NCBI RefSeq assembly: GCF_010993705.1
Contig: NZ_WOFO01000007.1
Span: 62,001 to 126,000, forward strand
DNA: 64,000 nucleotides
Source of the DNA: Cyclobacterium sp. SYSU L10401
Lineage (GTDB): Bacteria > Bacteroidota > Bacteroidia > Cytophagales > Cyclobacteriaceae
Direction of reading: 5' to 3'
Below the pieces are notes generated by a model. That model was not told the origin of the DNA and searched no databases. It worked only from the letters and a program-made list of their open reading frames with translations. Below are positions 9,200 to 18,752 of the stretch, piece after piece. The position numbers and the translations under genes were made by a program. Within the stretch, counting starts at the first letter, position 1, and every line of letters starts with the position of its first letter.

Positions 9200-12100
9200 T
9201 TATTCCGGATTTGGTTTTTCGGATTCCGGGGTCTTTTTCCGGTTAGTAAAACCTTTCAGCAGGTTTTTAACTTCATCCACCGCTTTTTCCTTGGATTGTT
9301 CCACCAGTTTAACGGCTTCCTTTTCCACACTATCTTTGGTTACCTGGGCTTTTTCTCTGATTTCCTGCTTCAGGCTGTCCTCCCTGGCTTTAAATTCAGC
9401 GGTGATTCGTTCCTGAACACTTTCTTTTTCGCTGGATATCCTGCTTTTCAGGGTATTGGACAGGTAATTTTCCAGGTTATCAGCGGAGGCCAGACTTACC
9501 TCTGGTTTGTTATAGCTCCCTCCGATATTGAAAGCAAGGGGTATGGTTGTATTTGAAATGTCGGTACCTATGGCACCAGAGACAAGGTTATTGATTTGAG
9601 AACCAAATTTACTGGCAGGCACATCTACCGCTACCAGATAGCTGATTCTGCCATCAAAGCCAGTACTTCCCTGAATCCTGGCGGGGTAGTCCCAAAGCTG
9701 CAATTCAAAGGGTGCAATATTCAGCATTCCATCCACGATTTCAGCACTGATATTGAGGGGTTTTAATCTGATAGTTGACGCATCGTTCAACTTAGTAATA
9801 CTGGTTATCCCCTGGATCAGCGGACTATCCTTGATGGCCGTTTCTGCCAGACGAATGAGCCCTTTTCCATCCAGGCTAGACAATACCGGCATCATATCCT
9901 GACCCAATAATCCCGAAAATGAAAATTTTGTAGAGAAATTGCCTGTGACATGCTGGGCTATGGGCGCAAACGCCTTGACAGTCACAAATGATTGGAATGC
10001 TTCCTGAACACCCAGGCTACTGATGTCCAGGGTCATGTCAAAGGAAGGATGAAGTATATCCCGGGTATTGTATGTGCCGTCAAAAGCCAGGGAACCGCCC
10101 AACGTTTTTGTTTTAAAACCTTCCATCCGCAATACAGCATCTTTTAAGTGCATGCTTCCGCTGGCATCTTCAAGAATAAGGTTATCATAGGTGATTCGAT
10201 CCGCTTCCACTCTCATCATAAAATCAATATTTTCAGGAAGGGTTACCAACTCCAGGCTTGAGGTATCGGCACTTGTGTCTTCGGTATCCGTCATCCATTC
10301 ATTGACATTGAAATTACTGGAATAGAGGTTAAGGTCCCCTCTCAACTCCTGTCCGGATTCACCCAGTAGGTAAGCCATATAATTAGACAAAATTCCATCT
10401 GCCCTAACAGGACTTTTGCCAAACCTGGCATCCATGGAGGAGAGCCGGATGGACTGGGGGCTAAACTCCGACCTGGCCTCATGGATGCGAATTCCCTGAG
10501 GATAATCTAAATCTGCATAGTAAAAATCATTGACTTGCATTTCTCCATTTGCAGTCAATTGATTAAAACGGTTGTTTTCAATGGCTTCATAACTTCCTGC
10601 TGCGTCTATGTCTGCCTGCACGCGCCCTTCCAGCACCAGGTCTTCCATAGGTAATATGGAGGCCATCTTCCCCAAATCTATGGCTCCATGTACCGAAAAA
10701 TCATAATTGAGTGCTTCCAGGTCGCTCACCAAAAGCTTACCTGATATGGTCTCTTCTTCCAATTCGAATCCAAAAGAGGACACATTCACCGTCAAATCAT
10801 TCATCTGGCCCGTGGTATTTATGGCAGACGCCTTCACATTTATATTATCAATTGGTGCCGGGTAGGCAGTACTCTTGACAAAACCATTGCTAAGATTTAC
10901 TTCAGCATCTAACTTGGGGATTTCGCCTGAAAGGGAATCGTACCTGCCCGCCGCATTCACATCAATGGCCAGCTGGCCTTTTAATTCCATGTCTTCTATT
11001 GGGAAAATGGAGGTTATCTCTAAAAGATCCAGGGTTCCTTTAAGTTTTGCATCCATTTCATAGTTGACTAGATCTTTCAAAAAAAAGCTACCAATGAAAG
11101 GTTGATTTCCAAACTCCAAAGAAAATTTGGATAGATTTACTGAGGTGTAATCCAGATTGCCAGACTCATTGAGGACAGCCAAATCCAGGTTGACGTGTTG
11201 CACAGGCCTTGGAAGTTCCGGATATTGAAACATGCCATCGTCAATGGTAAGATTAAATTGAAAACCGGGAAAGGAACTGTCACTGTACACTCCTTTGACA
11301 AAACCTGAAAAATCCATCTCTCCGGAGGTATTCAAATCCTGAAAAGATTCTGAGTAGATTCCCGGTACCAGAGACAGCACACTCCTGAAATCGTTGTTCT
11401 CACCGGTAAAACGAGCGTCTATTTCTATTTCCTCAGCAGGCATGGCCAAATACCCATCCAGTGCGAAACCAAATTCATTGAGTGTAAGATGGGCATCTTT
11501 TGCCTCGAAACGCATGTTATTCAAGTCTACATTGATTTTTGAATCAATGCTCATGGCTTTCCTGCTCAAGTATTCAATGCCTTCATAGGTGACATTCATG
11601 ATAGTCCCTCCCCCTGCAAGATCCAGGTCATACACATCCGTAGTGAGATCACCACTACCCTCCAGGTTCATATCGGAAAGCACCATTAAATAATCAAGGC
11701 TACGGTCGTCATAAATAAAGTTCAGGTTCCTGACTTCTATCATGTCAATACCCAACTGAAAAGCAGAGGGTGTCGGCTCCTCTTCTACCTCATCCTCATT
11801 GGAAAACATGATGTCATAATTGGCCAATCCATCTTCCAAAACCTTTACATAAATCTCTCCATCTACCAAATGCAGGCCTTTGAGGCTGGGTTCTTCGCTA
11901 AAGATCACAGACCAGATATCCAGGTCCACCTGCATGCTTCCAAGGTGGACCAAAGTATCATTTTGAAAAGGTGGATTTCCTTTGATTCCAAATTCACCCA
12001 TACCAGCTGTAAGGTGAGGGAAATTTCTAAACACACTCAGACTGAGCAGGTCCCGGTCATAATAGACCTGTGCATTCACTGTTTTTGCCAACTCCTGATC

Positions 12101-12202
12101 CAGTTTATCAAAAATTTTATCTTTAAAGAAAAAAGGTACGGCAGCCAATGACACCAGAATGATGGCAAATAGGGCTAAAATGATGAACAGAAGCTTTTTC
12201 AT
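9200..12202 (-). CDS. AsmA-family inner-membrane-anchored protein
   Basis: A 1000-residue protein with one N-terminal helix (residues 4-26) and a very long periplasmic part made of repeated beta-strands. The N-terminal DKIFDKLDQELAKTVNAQVYYDRDLLSLSVFRNFPHLTAGMGEFGIKG is typical of AsmA, as is the C-terminal region after about residue 750 (GLIRLAETAIKDSPLIQGITSITKLNDAS...). The last 80 residues are a charged, probably coiled-coil tail (EKESVQERITAEFKAREDSLKQEIREKAQ). AsmA-like proteins (TamB/YhdP relatives) are thought to bridge the periplasm and help phospholipid transport to the outer membrane. It appears to be a single-gene transcript. Family call firm, role by analogy. Confidence 0.85.
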   Translation of the reverse strand: MKKLLFIILALFAIILVSLAAVPFFFKDKIFDKLDQELAKTVNAQVYYDRDLLSLSVFRNFPHLTAGMGEFGIKGNPPFQNDTLVHLGSMQVDLDIWSVIFSEEPSLKGLHLVDGEIYVKVLEDGLANYDIMFSNEDEVEEEPTPSAFQLGIDMIEVRNLNFIYDDRSLDYLMVLSDMNLEGSGDLTTDVYDLDLAGGGTIMNVTYEGIEYLSRKAMSIDSKINVDLNNMRFEAKDAHLTLNEFGFALDGYLAMPAEEIEIDARFTGENNDFRSVLSLVPGIYSESFQDLNTSGEMDFSGFVKGVYSDSSFPGFQFNLTIDDGMFQYPELPRPVQHVNLDLAVLNESGNLDYTSVNLSKFSLEFGNQPFIGSFFLKDLVNYEMDAKLKGTLDLLEITSIFPIEDMELKGQLAIDVNAAGRYDSLSGEIPKLDAEVNLSNGFVKSTAYPAPIDNINVKASAINTTGQMNDLTVNVSSFGFELEEETISGKLLVSDLEALNYDFSVHGAIDLGKMASILPMEDLVLEGRVQADIDAAGSYEAIENNRFNQLTANGEMQVNDFYYADLDYPQGIRIHEARSEFSPQSIRLSSMDARFGKSPVRADGILSNYMAYLLGESGQELRGDLNLYSSNFNVNEWMTDTEDTSADTSSLELVTLPENIDFMMRVEADRITYDNLILEDASGSMHLKDAVLRMEGFKTKTLGGSLAFDGTYNTRDILHPSFDMTLDISSLGVQEAFQSFVTVKAFAPIAQHVTGNFSTKFSFSGLLGQDMMPVLSSLDGKGLIRLAETAIKDSPLIQGITSITKLNDASTIRLKPLNISAEIVDGMLNIAPFELQLWDYPARIQGSTGFDGRISYLVAVDVPASKFGSQINNLVSGAIGTDISNTTIPLAFNIGGSYNKPEVSLASADNLENYLSNTLKSRISSEKESVQERITAEFKAREDSLKQEIREKAQVTKDSVEKEAVKLVEQSKEKAVDEVKNLLKGFTNRKKTPESEKPNPE

Positions 12203-12357
12203 AAATTGAGATTTTATCTAAAAATAAACAAGACGTAATTATTTTAATGTATACGGATTGCTACCAATAAGGTATATATTATTATATCACAAAAACGATA
12301 CCGATCACCAAACGGAGACAGGGGAAGGCGAAAAAAGGAGGGTGAATTTTAATAGAA

Positions 12358-12966
12358 TCAAACCGACATCAGACGAAAGTGGCAATCCCCGGATTTGGCC
12401 ATGGAAATCTCCTTGCTGAGGTGATAAACTGCTTCCAGAAGACAGGCATTTTTGATCATACCAGCATCTATAGCTTTAAAGCCTATCAGTTCGATCAGCT
12501 TTTTTAGCAATTGCTTATCTTTTGGATTATCTCCACAGAAATAAGTTTCTTTGATCAGTTCCAAAGGATCTGACTTGGGGTAATCCAGGCCCAGGTTATT
12601 AAAGGCTTTGAATATTCTCTGGTATCCGGTTTCATTTCTGATGTAAGTTGTATTACAATCTACACTTTCGTTATGAACACCGTTGGTACTATCAATGTAT
12701 AATTTATCTGGTGAGCCATATTGCTTCAGGTAATCACAAACCACCGGTAAAAACTCATTCTCACAACAAATGATAACCACATCAGAAGCAGTAATGGCAT
12801 CTGCATAATTTAAAACATAATGGTTTTGCATTTTAAGAATTTTCCACTCTACTTTTCTGGTGCTAAAACCTTCCCTTACACCAAATACCACATCCATTCC
12901 TCTGCCGATAAATTTATTTCCCAAATTGGTCGCCAGGTTAGTACCACCTAAAATTCCTATGTTCAT
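12358..12966 (-). CDS. NAD(P)-binding protein related to F420-dependent NADP reductase / pyrroline-5-carboxylate reductase
   Basis: 202 residues. The N-terminus (MNIGILGGTNLATNLGNKFIGRGMDVVFGVRE) is a Rossmann fold of the F420-oxidoreductase type (PF03807-like), with an Arg after the second strand as expected for NADP binding. AITASDVVIICCENEFLPVV is the equivalent of the second dinucleotide-binding strand. The C-terminal part (NNLGLDYPKSDPLELIKETYFCGDNPKDKQLLKKLIELIGFKAIDAG) matches the matching-partner half of small NADPH reductases. No F420 biosynthesis gene is visible and Bacteroidetes generally lack F420, so the true electron partner is unknown. It stands alone between gaps of 155 and 224 bases. 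Confidence 0.75.
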   Translation of the reverse strand: MNIGILGGTNLATNLGNKFIGRGMDVVFGVREGFSTRKVEWKILKMQNHYVLNYADAITASDVVIICCENEFLPVVCDYLKQYGSPDKLYIDSTNGVHNESVDCNTTYIRNETGYQRIFKAFNNLGLDYPKSDPLELIKETYFCGDNPKDKQLLKKLIELIGFKAIDAGMIKNACLLEAVYHLSKEISMAKSGDCHFRLMSV

Positions 12967-13190
12967 CTTGATATATTGTTAAACTGATAAGCAGCAATCA
13001 ACAATTTTTTCTACAGTCTTGGCTGGGATAGACCTGGGTGATCAGCTTGTTAAATTGTCTGCTCTTATAAGTAAATGAAAGCTAATCAATTATAGCGAAA
13101 ATACAAATTATTTTTTCACATGCGAAATATTTTTTTTTAAATTAACTTTTCTGCATTTAATCACAGTATTAAACAGTCAAATATTTCTTT

Positions 13191-13985
13191 TTAAAATGCA
13201 AAATTCTTCCATATGGCATCCTGTATTTCTGAATGAACCTTTCCGTTACTGGCCAGAATCTGACCGCCAAATATGAAATCGTTGCCCCCTTTAAAGTCTG
13301 TCACTTTGCCTCCAGCCTGTTGGACGATCAAAGTCCCGGCAGCAACATCATAGGATTGTAAATTGTATTCCAGGTAACCTTCTACCCTACCACAGGCTAC
13401 ATAACAAAGATCCACCGCAGCGGAGCCAAGTCGCCTTAATCCATGACTGTTTTGAAGGAAAAACTTTAGTAAATCTAAATATTTATCAGTTTTCCCAGCA
13501 CCGTCATACGGAAATCCGGTAGCCAGCAAACTGTCGGCCAGCAGGCTAGATTGACTGACATGAATGAGCTCGCCATTACGGGTGGAGGCAGCACCCTTAT
13601 GTGCTTCAAAACACTCATCAAGGTTAATCTCATAAACCACTCCAACCAATATCTCAGTAGCTGTGGCCAGGGCAATGGAAACTGCATACATGGGAATGCC
13701 ATGTACAAAATTGGTCGTACCATCCAGGGGGTCAACTATCCAGGTTAATTCCCTGCCGGCATTGGCTTTGGTGCCTTCTTCTGTGATAAAGCCGGCCTCA
13801 GGCAATATTTCGCTTAAACCCTTTACAATTAACTCCTCGGCTCCTTTATCCACATAGGAAACCAAATCATTAAATCCTTTTTGTTTCACCCTCTCCCTAT
13901 TGAAGTTCTTTCCCTCTTCCCGAATAAATGCACCTGCTTTTCGGGCAAGATCTGCTACCTGTTGGGTGATATTGTCTAATTCCAT
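13191..13985 (-). CDS. suhB: Inositol monophosphatase family protein
   Basis: 264-residue Mg2+-dependent phosphatase. The metal-binding motifs are all visible: EEG in FITEEGTKANAG, WIVDPLDGTTNFVHGIPMYAVSIALA (the D-P-L-D-G-T-x-N-F signature at about residues 82-91), and YDVAAGTLIVQQAGGKVTDFKG (the second signature, W-D-x-A-A-G-like). Family members hydrolyse inositol 1-phosphate, 3'-phosphoadenosine 5'-phosphate or similar small phosphates; E. coli SuhB also acts in rRNA transcription complexes. Which applies here cannot be told. It begins five bases after the rsmI stop codon, so PCD-rsmI-suhB are one operon. The gene symbol is a family-level guess. Confidence 0.88.
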   Translation of the reverse strand: MELDNITQQVADLARKAGAFIREEGKNFNRERVKQKGFNDLVSYVDKGAEELIVKGLSEILPEAGFITEEGTKANAGRELTWIVDPLDGTTNFVHGIPMYAVSIALATATEILVGVVYEINLDECFEAHKGAASTRNGELIHVSQSSLLADSLLATGFPYDGAGKTDKYLDLLKFFLQNSHGLRRLGSAAVDLCYVACGRVEGYLEYNLQSYDVAAGTLIVQQAGGKVTDFKGGNDFIFGGQILASNGKVHSEIQDAIWKNFAF

Positions 13986-13990
13986 ATTAC

Positions 13991-14674
13991 TTATTTTCCA
14001 GCCACTGTAAGTACTATTTCTCCTTTTAAGGTGTGTTCCTGATAATAATTCAATAACTCATCCAGGCTACCTCTGATATTTTCTTCGTGCAATTTTGTGA
14101 TCTCTCTGGATACACAGGCCTGCCTATCCGGACCAAATGCCTCTGCAAGCTGTTGCAGGGTTTTTATAAGGCGATAAGGAGATTCATAAAATACCATTGT
14201 CCGGCTTTCAGAAACCAAAGCCTCAATCCTTGTTTTTCGGCCTTTTTTATGAGGCAAAAAACCTTCGAACACAAAGCGATCATTTGGAAGTCCGGAATTG
14301 ACAAGCGCAGGAATAATGGCTGTGGCTCCGGGTAGACTACAAATACTAAAGCCAGAGGCTATGCTTTCCCTAACCAGCAAAAACCCGGGATCTGATATGC
14401 CGGGAGTGCCTGCATCAGTAATCAAAGCAAAAACCATACCTCCCGACATCCTTTCCAAAATGCGGGTGACATTTTTATGTTCATTGTGGATATGATAACT
14501 TTCTAATGGCCTTTTGATGTCATAATGCTTTAGCAATTTCCCAGATGTCCTGGTATCTTCCGCCAAAATCACATCCACTTCCTTAAGAATTTCCAATGCC
14601 CTTAAAGTAATGTCCTTCAGGTTACCTATAGGGGTTGGAACCAAATACAAGCGAACAGAAGAACTATCATCCAT
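13991..14674 (-). CDS. rsmI: 16S rRNA (cytidine1402-2'-O)-methyltransferase RsmI
   Basis: 227 residues of the tetrapyrrole-methylase-like fold. LYLVPTPIGNLKDITLRALEILKEVDVILAEDTRTSGKLLKHY is the classical N-terminal RsmI motif. ITDAGTPGISDPGF (about residues 84-97), GATAIIPALVNSGLPNDRFVFEGFLPHKKGRK and CVSREITKLHEE complete it. The enzyme uses SAM to modify C1402 in the ribosomal decoding centre. Length is shorter than the E. coli protein by about 60 residues at the C-terminus, as usual in this phylum. Its ATG overlaps the stop of the pterin dehydratase gene by one base (TAATG), suggesting translational coupling. Confidence 0.95.
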   Translation of the reverse strand: MDDSSSVRLYLVPTPIGNLKDITLRALEILKEVDVILAEDTRTSGKLLKHYDIKRPLESYHIHNEHKNVTRILERMSGGMVFALITDAGTPGISDPGFLLVRESIASGFSICSLPGATAIIPALVNSGLPNDRFVFEGFLPHKKGRKTRIEALVSESRTMVFYESPYRLIKTLQQLAEAFGPDRQACVSREITKLHEENIRGSLDELLNYYQEHTLKGEIVLTVAGK

Positions 14675-14904
14675 TAATCCAAACCCTCTATGGCCTTTGC
14701 CAACTTCCTGTCTTTTTCGGTAATGGTATTCCCCTGATCGTGCGTGGTCAGCTCTATTTGAACTTTATTGTAGACATTACTCCAGTTGGGGTGATGACCG
14801 TGGGCTTCCGCCAGAAAGGCTACCCTTGTCATAAAGGCAAAGGCTTCCGTAAAGTCTTTAAATTCAAAAGTTTGCGTCAACTTATTATTTTCTTCTTTCC
14901 ACAT
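14674..14904 (-). CDS. 4a-hydroxytetrahydrobiopterin dehydratase (pterin-4a-carbinolamine dehydratase)
   Basis: 76 residues, somewhat shorter than the usual 95-105. [24 protein letters not shown] at about residues 33-56 carries the conserved H-H-P-x(5,6)-Y-x(9)-H-D pattern with the two active-site histidines. The enzyme dehydrates 4a-hydroxytetrahydropterin formed by aromatic amino acid hydroxylases. No phenylalanine hydroxylase is nearby. The shortening is at the N-terminus: it starts directly at the catalytic-domain helix ([23 protein letters not shown]). It sits between the DUF493 and rsmI genes in one tight operon. Confidence 0.9.
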   Translation of the reverse strand: MWKEENNKLTQTFEFKDFTEAFAFMTRVAFLAEAHGHHPNWSNVYNKVQIELTTHDQGNTITEKDRKLAKAIEGLD

Positions 14905-14915
14905 AAATCAGTTTT

Positions 14916-15182
14916 TTAAAGTGATATGACTCCTTCAATCTTGGCAGCATTTTCATACACATCTATGATAGATTGACTATCAGGCATCATGGCCTTAATG
15001 GTTGCACTAACGTAATTCCCTTTAGACGAAGACTTTAACTTCATCTCATTATTAGGCAGCAATTCAGCAATTTTATTCTCTTTCCCACTGGGAACAATAA
15101 ACTTAAACATGTACAAAGCAGGAAAACTATGTTGGTTTTCCAGCTTTTCCTTAAATGCCAAGGTGTCAAAATTCCTTTCCAT
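14916..15182 (-). CDS. DUF493 (YbeD/UPF0250) family protein
   Basis: 88 residues with the ferredoxin-like alpha/beta pattern of the DUF493 family: F-KEKLENQHSFPALYMFKFIVPSG, then SSSKGNYVSATIKAMMPDSQSIIDVYENAAKIEGVI. E. coli YbeD lies next to lipB, but no molecular function is established. ATG 15182 was chosen as start; an in-frame TTG at 15197 would add five residues. It is the first gene of the run DUF493-PCD-rsmI-suhB, with gaps of 11, -1 and 5 bases. Confidence 0.85.
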   Translation of the reverse strand: MERNFDTLAFKEKLENQHSFPALYMFKFIVPSGKENKIAELLPNNEMKLKSSSKGNYVSATIKAMMPDSQSIIDVYENAAKIEGVISL

Positions 15183-15221
15183 ATCAATTTCAACCAAATT
15201 TCAGGAAAATTAAATCCCCAA

Positions 15222-15257
15222 AAACAAAAAAAATCCCATTCTTAGAAAGAATGGGAT
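15222..15257 (-). terminator. Rho-independent terminator after the PpiD-like gene
   Basis: An 11-base-pair perfect stem (15233-15243 with 15247-15257) with a three-base loop. On the minus strand the hairpin is followed by a run of T (TTTTTTTTGTTTTT). It lies 27 bases beyond the PpiD stop codon. Confidence 0.88.
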
Positions 15258-15283
15258 CCCATTAAAGGTATTTTTGGTAATAA

Positions 15284-17398
15284 TCAAAAGAATTTATACC
15301 TGTAGTCTTTAACTCCTGCCAGCTCTTCCATCGCCATCATGATCATGTAGGAAGTCCTTTGAGAAGCATTATCTGTTATCTCATTTTGGTAGCGGGTATA
15401 ATCGGCAATTTCAGATGCTGGAATGATACTATTCAACTCCGCTACAATCACACCAATGTCCTCCTGAACAGGTTCTGTGCGGTCTCCTGATTCCTGCAGG
15501 CCAAATATGGCTCCTACGGCTTTTGGTGCAAATCCTACCCCAGGCAAGGTGCTGGCATTTAACCTCAAATCAGGTGTTGAACCGATAGAAGCATCAGGAA
15601 ATGCTTCCTTCATGGCTTCAAGGGTTTCCAGTCCCCCAATTTTCTCTTTAATATAAGCCGCCTTTTTATCATTTTTCAGTTCCTGACTGGCCTGAGCCTT
15701 GATCTCAGGATCATTGATGCTGCCATCGCCTTCCTCAGTTTTGTTCGATAACAAGGCCACCACATAAGCATCTTCCAATTCAAAAACATCAGATACTTTG
15801 CCAATGGATGCATCATTGAAGGCCCATCGGACAATTTCCCTTGCTCCAGTCATGTTATTCAGGGAGCGAGAAGTAGGTCCTACATTGTTTGCGGACAAAA
15901 TCTCATACCCTTCTCTTTCAGCATTAGACTCAAATGTAGATGGGTTGGAAGAGTTGGCTGCAAAATAATCGGCATTCCTGAACACGTCATTCCTGGTGAT
16001 ATCACTGGCAATCAATTCCATTTCAAGCACAGCAACTTTCTGGGTCAGGGTCTGCTGCAGTTCCGTAACTTTAATGATATGGTACCCATATTCTGTTTCT
16101 ACCAGCCTATTGATGACTCCGGCTGTATTGACGGAGAAAACAGCATCTGCAAATTCCGTAACAAAATCTTCCTGATAAAACCAGCCCAAGTCCCCTCCAC
16201 GCTGAGAAGTAGCATCCTGACCATATTGAGCAGCTGCAACTTCAAAGTTGCCGGTTTCATTGACTTCAGCCAATATATCCATGGCCTGTAGTCTTACCTG
16301 CTCCTTTTCCTCATCTGACATACCTTCAGTACTCAGTAAAATATGACTTGCCCGCATCCGGGGATCGCCATCAAATCGTTCGGTAATCTTATAGGCTACA
16401 TAACTGGATGAATTACTTAAAAAGGGTCCATAAACCACTCCTTCTTCCGGTTCCTCCACATTATTGGTAAGGTTCTCCGGAAGAGGGTCCCCCGGATTTA
16501 GCGTAACAAATGGATTTTGTGCTTCCGAATTTCTTACGACGAACGCCGAGTCGCTATTTGTTTCCTTCAACTCTGCTATCAAACCATTGATCTGGTCCAA
16601 AGCAGCTGCCGAATCCTCTGCGCTGGGGTGTAGGGGAAAACGAACATACCTCAATCCCCTACTTTCGGTCACCTTAAATTTCTCCTGGTTTTTGCTGATA
16701 TAGGATCTGATCTCCGAATCACTGACCTGAACCAGGGAATCAGATACCGTATAATAGGGAATATGGATGTGCCTGACATCAGCAATGGTGTTGGCACCCT
16801 TGTGTTGCAACCTGGCTTCTGCACTATTAGCGTATTCAGATACAGCCAGCATATTGTCATACTTTATTCTCAACCGTGAATCAGCAAACATCTTCTCCTG
16901 CTGTGCCCAAAAAGCCTGCTGCTGAGGATCGGCACTTTCCAGGGACTGCAAAAAAGTAATCAATTGCTGCCTGTCAAATTCTCCTGTTTCAGGATTGGTC
17001 AATTGTTGTCTCAGTTCACCAATGATATTTTTGCCCTGAACCATATCTACCAATTCCTCATCAGAAATCTGTAATCCCAATTCTTCATACTGAACGGAAA
17101 AAATCTTTTCGACCACCAGCGCTTGCCAGGCCTGATCCCTGATGCTTGACAGGTCACTTTCAGTTGGGTTTCTACCCGTACTTTGTTGAAACCTCATTTT
17201 GGTTTGTTCAATCTTCTGAACATATTCATCATAAGAAATATCTTCACCGGCTATTTCTCCCACAGTGGTTCTGCCGGATCCCAAAATCATGGAATTCGGG
17301 CCCAGTATATCTCCTCCTACTAAAAAGAAAATAAGTCCCACTGCAATAACACCGATTGCGAGACCTGTTCTTTGTCTAATTTGTTTTATTAATGCCAT
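15284..17398 (-). CDS. ppiD: PpiD-like periplasmic peptidyl-prolyl isomerase/chaperone
   Basis: 704 residues. One N-terminal helix (about 12-32, GLAIGVIAVGLIFFLVGGDIL) anchors it to the inner membrane. A SurA_N/PpiD-type chaperone domain follows (about 33-230, TTVGEIAGEDISYDEYVQKIEQTKMRFQQ). A parvulin (PPIC) domain lies at about 348-447 (RASHILLSTEGMSDEEKEQ ... RGGDLGWFYQEDFVTEFADAVFSV ... VETEYGYHIIKV). PpiD helps newly exported proteins fold near the Sec translocon. The last 250 residues form a second helical domain as in other long Bacteroidetes PpiD proteins. It is the last gene of the coaX-to-PpiD cluster and ends at a strong terminator. Confidence 0.9.
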   Translation of the reverse strand: MALIKQIRQRTGLAIGVIAVGLIFFLVGGDILGPNSMILGSGRTTVGEIAGEDISYDEYVQKIEQTKMRFQQSTGRNPTESDLSSIRDQAWQALVVEKIFSVQYEELGLQISDEELVDMVQGKNIIGELRQQLTNPETGEFDRQQLITFLQSLESADPQQQAFWAQQEKMFADSRLRIKYDNMLAVSEYANSAEARLQHKGANTIADVRHIHIPYYTVSDSLVQVSDSEIRSYISKNQEKFKVTESRGLRYVRFPLHPSAEDSAAALDQINGLIAELKETNSDSAFVVRNSEAQNPFVTLNPGDPLPENLTNNVEEPEEGVVYGPFLSNSSSYVAYKITERFDGDPRMRASHILLSTEGMSDEEKEQVRLQAMDILAEVNETGNFEVAAAQYGQDATSQRGGDLGWFYQEDFVTEFADAVFSVNTAGVINRLVETEYGYHIIKVTELQQTLTQKVAVLEMELIASDITRNDVFRNADYFAANSSNPSTFESNAEREGYEILSANNVGPTSRSLNNMTGAREIVRWAFNDASIGKVSDVFELEDAYVVALLSNKTEEGDGSINDPEIKAQASQELKNDKKAAYIKEKIGGLETLEAMKEAFPDASIGSTPDLRLNASTLPGVGFAPKAVGAIFGLQESGDRTEPVQEDIGVIVAELNSIIPASEIADYTRYQNEITDNASQRTSYMIMMAMEELAGVKDYRYKFF

Positions 17399-17492
17399 TC
17401 TCCTGTTTTTTGAAGTGTCGCAAAATAATTACATATAGCGGTAAATTCAAAATATTACAGCATCTATAAATCAAGTATTTCCACAACACCGG

Positions 17493-18752
17493 TTATTCTA
17501 TATTAATTTTGATGGTATCTATTCTGTGATCCTGTTTGGAGACCACGGTAAAAGTAAAAGGACCATAGCTGACAGACTCCCCTTTCTGCGGTATCCTTTC
17601 GGTCAGCGAAAGGATAAATCCTGCCAGGGTCTCAAATTCTCCCTCAGGCAAGTTCCAATTATATTTCTCATTGATAAAATCAATTTCATGCCTGGCACTT
17701 AGCAGGTATTCATTTTCCGATACTTGCTGTTCGATCAGGTCATCATTGTCATATTCGTCCTCTATTTCTCCGAAAATCTCTTCGATAATATCCTCCATGC
17801 TCACTATTCCGCTGGTCCCCCCAAACTCATCCACAACCAATGCCAGACTTTTTCTTTCTTTGATAAATTGAACCAGCAGCTCATTGGCAAGAGCAGATTC
17901 AGGAACAATGATAATAGGGGTCAGGATGTCTTCAAGTGATTTGGGCTTTTTAAAAAGCTCCAGGTGGTGACAGTAACCGATCACATCATCAATCGTCTCC
18001 TTATAAATGATAATCTTTGAGTGACCACTCTCTACAAAAACCTCCTTCAACTCTGCAATGGGGTCCTCTACCTCTACAGCAACAATATCGGTTCGGGGTA
18101 CCATGCACTCCCTTACTTTAACTTTCTTGAAGTCTACGGCATTATCAAAAATCTTTGCGTCAATTTCCAGGTCCACCCCTTTGGGATCCAGGTAATTTTG
18201 AATAAAACGGTTTAGATCAGTGATGGTAAAAGCTGGTTTCTCCTCATTGTATTCCAACTTAAGCACCCTGACAATAACAAACTTGGAAAGTCCGACCACT
18301 ACCCAAACGATGGGGTACAAAACATAATAAATAATCGCAAAAGGCAAAGAAAAAAACGAAAGCAGGTTATTGGGGTTCAGAATAAAAATACTTTTGGGTA
18401 TAAATTCTGCCGTAATCAATACAATGATGGTAGACACAACCGTTTGTACGATCATTACGCCTGCCTGTGTATTCAGGGAATCCGGTAGCAAATACCCAAT
18501 AGGGGGACCCAATAGGTAGGCCATGAAAATCCCGTAAAGGACCAGGCTGATGGTATTCCCCATCAGGGTAGTTCCGATAAACTGCCCTGGGTTCTGAACA
18601 AAATTCGCTAATATTCTTCCGGATATTTTTCCCTGCTTGCTTTGAAGTTCGATGTGAAGCCGGTTGGCTGACACAAAGGCAATCTCCATTCCGGAAAACA
18701 ATGCTGAAAAGAACAAACTGATCAGCACCATCCATAAGTATTGATCTGCCAT
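17493..18752 (-). CDS. CNNM/CBS-domain transporter-associated protein (CorC/HlyC-type)
   Basis: 419 residues: a DUF21/CNNM membrane domain with about four helices (1-170; LISLFFSALFSGMEIAFVSANRLHIELQSKQG), a pair of CBS domains (about 195-320; KVRECMVPRTDIVAVEVEDP and LALVVDEFGGTSGIVSMEDIIEEIFGEIEDEYD) and a C-terminal CorC_HlyC domain (330-419). Family members affect Mg2+ and Co2+ transport or efflux. The gliding protein GldE belongs to this family, but GldE is usually beside gldD, whereas the lptC/PpiD setting here marks the paralogue in the envelope cluster. It overlaps the small membrane-protein gene by one base. Confidence 0.88.
   Translation of the reverse strand: MADQYLWMVLISLFFSALFSGMEIAFVSANRLHIELQSKQGKISGRILANFVQNPGQFIGTTLMGNTISLVLYGIFMAYLLGPPIGYLLPDSLNTQAGVMIVQTVVSTIIVLITAEFIPKSIFILNPNNLLSFFSLPFAIIYYVLYPIVWVVVGLSKFVIVRVLKLEYNEEKPAFTITDLNRFIQNYLDPKGVDLEIDAKIFDNAVDFKKVKVRECMVPRTDIVAVEVEDPIAELKEVFVESGHSKIIIYKETIDDVIGYCHHLELFKKPKSLEDILTPIIIVPESALANELLVQFIKERKSLALVVDEFGGTSGIVSMEDIIEEIFGEIEDEYDNDDLIEQQVSENEYLLSARHEIDFINEKYNWNLPEGEFETLAGFILSLTERIPQKGESVSYGPFTFTVVSKQDHRIDTIKINIE

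Noticed and set aside
15233-15257. Hairpin after PpiD as another copy of the intergenic repeat
   Set aside because: Its sequence is unrelated to the repeat core, and its position and T run fit an ordinary terminator.
17493-18752. Identification of the CNNM/CBS protein as gliding protein GldE
   Set aside because: Same family, but its neighbours are lptC and PpiD rather than gldD; the general CNNM call is safer.
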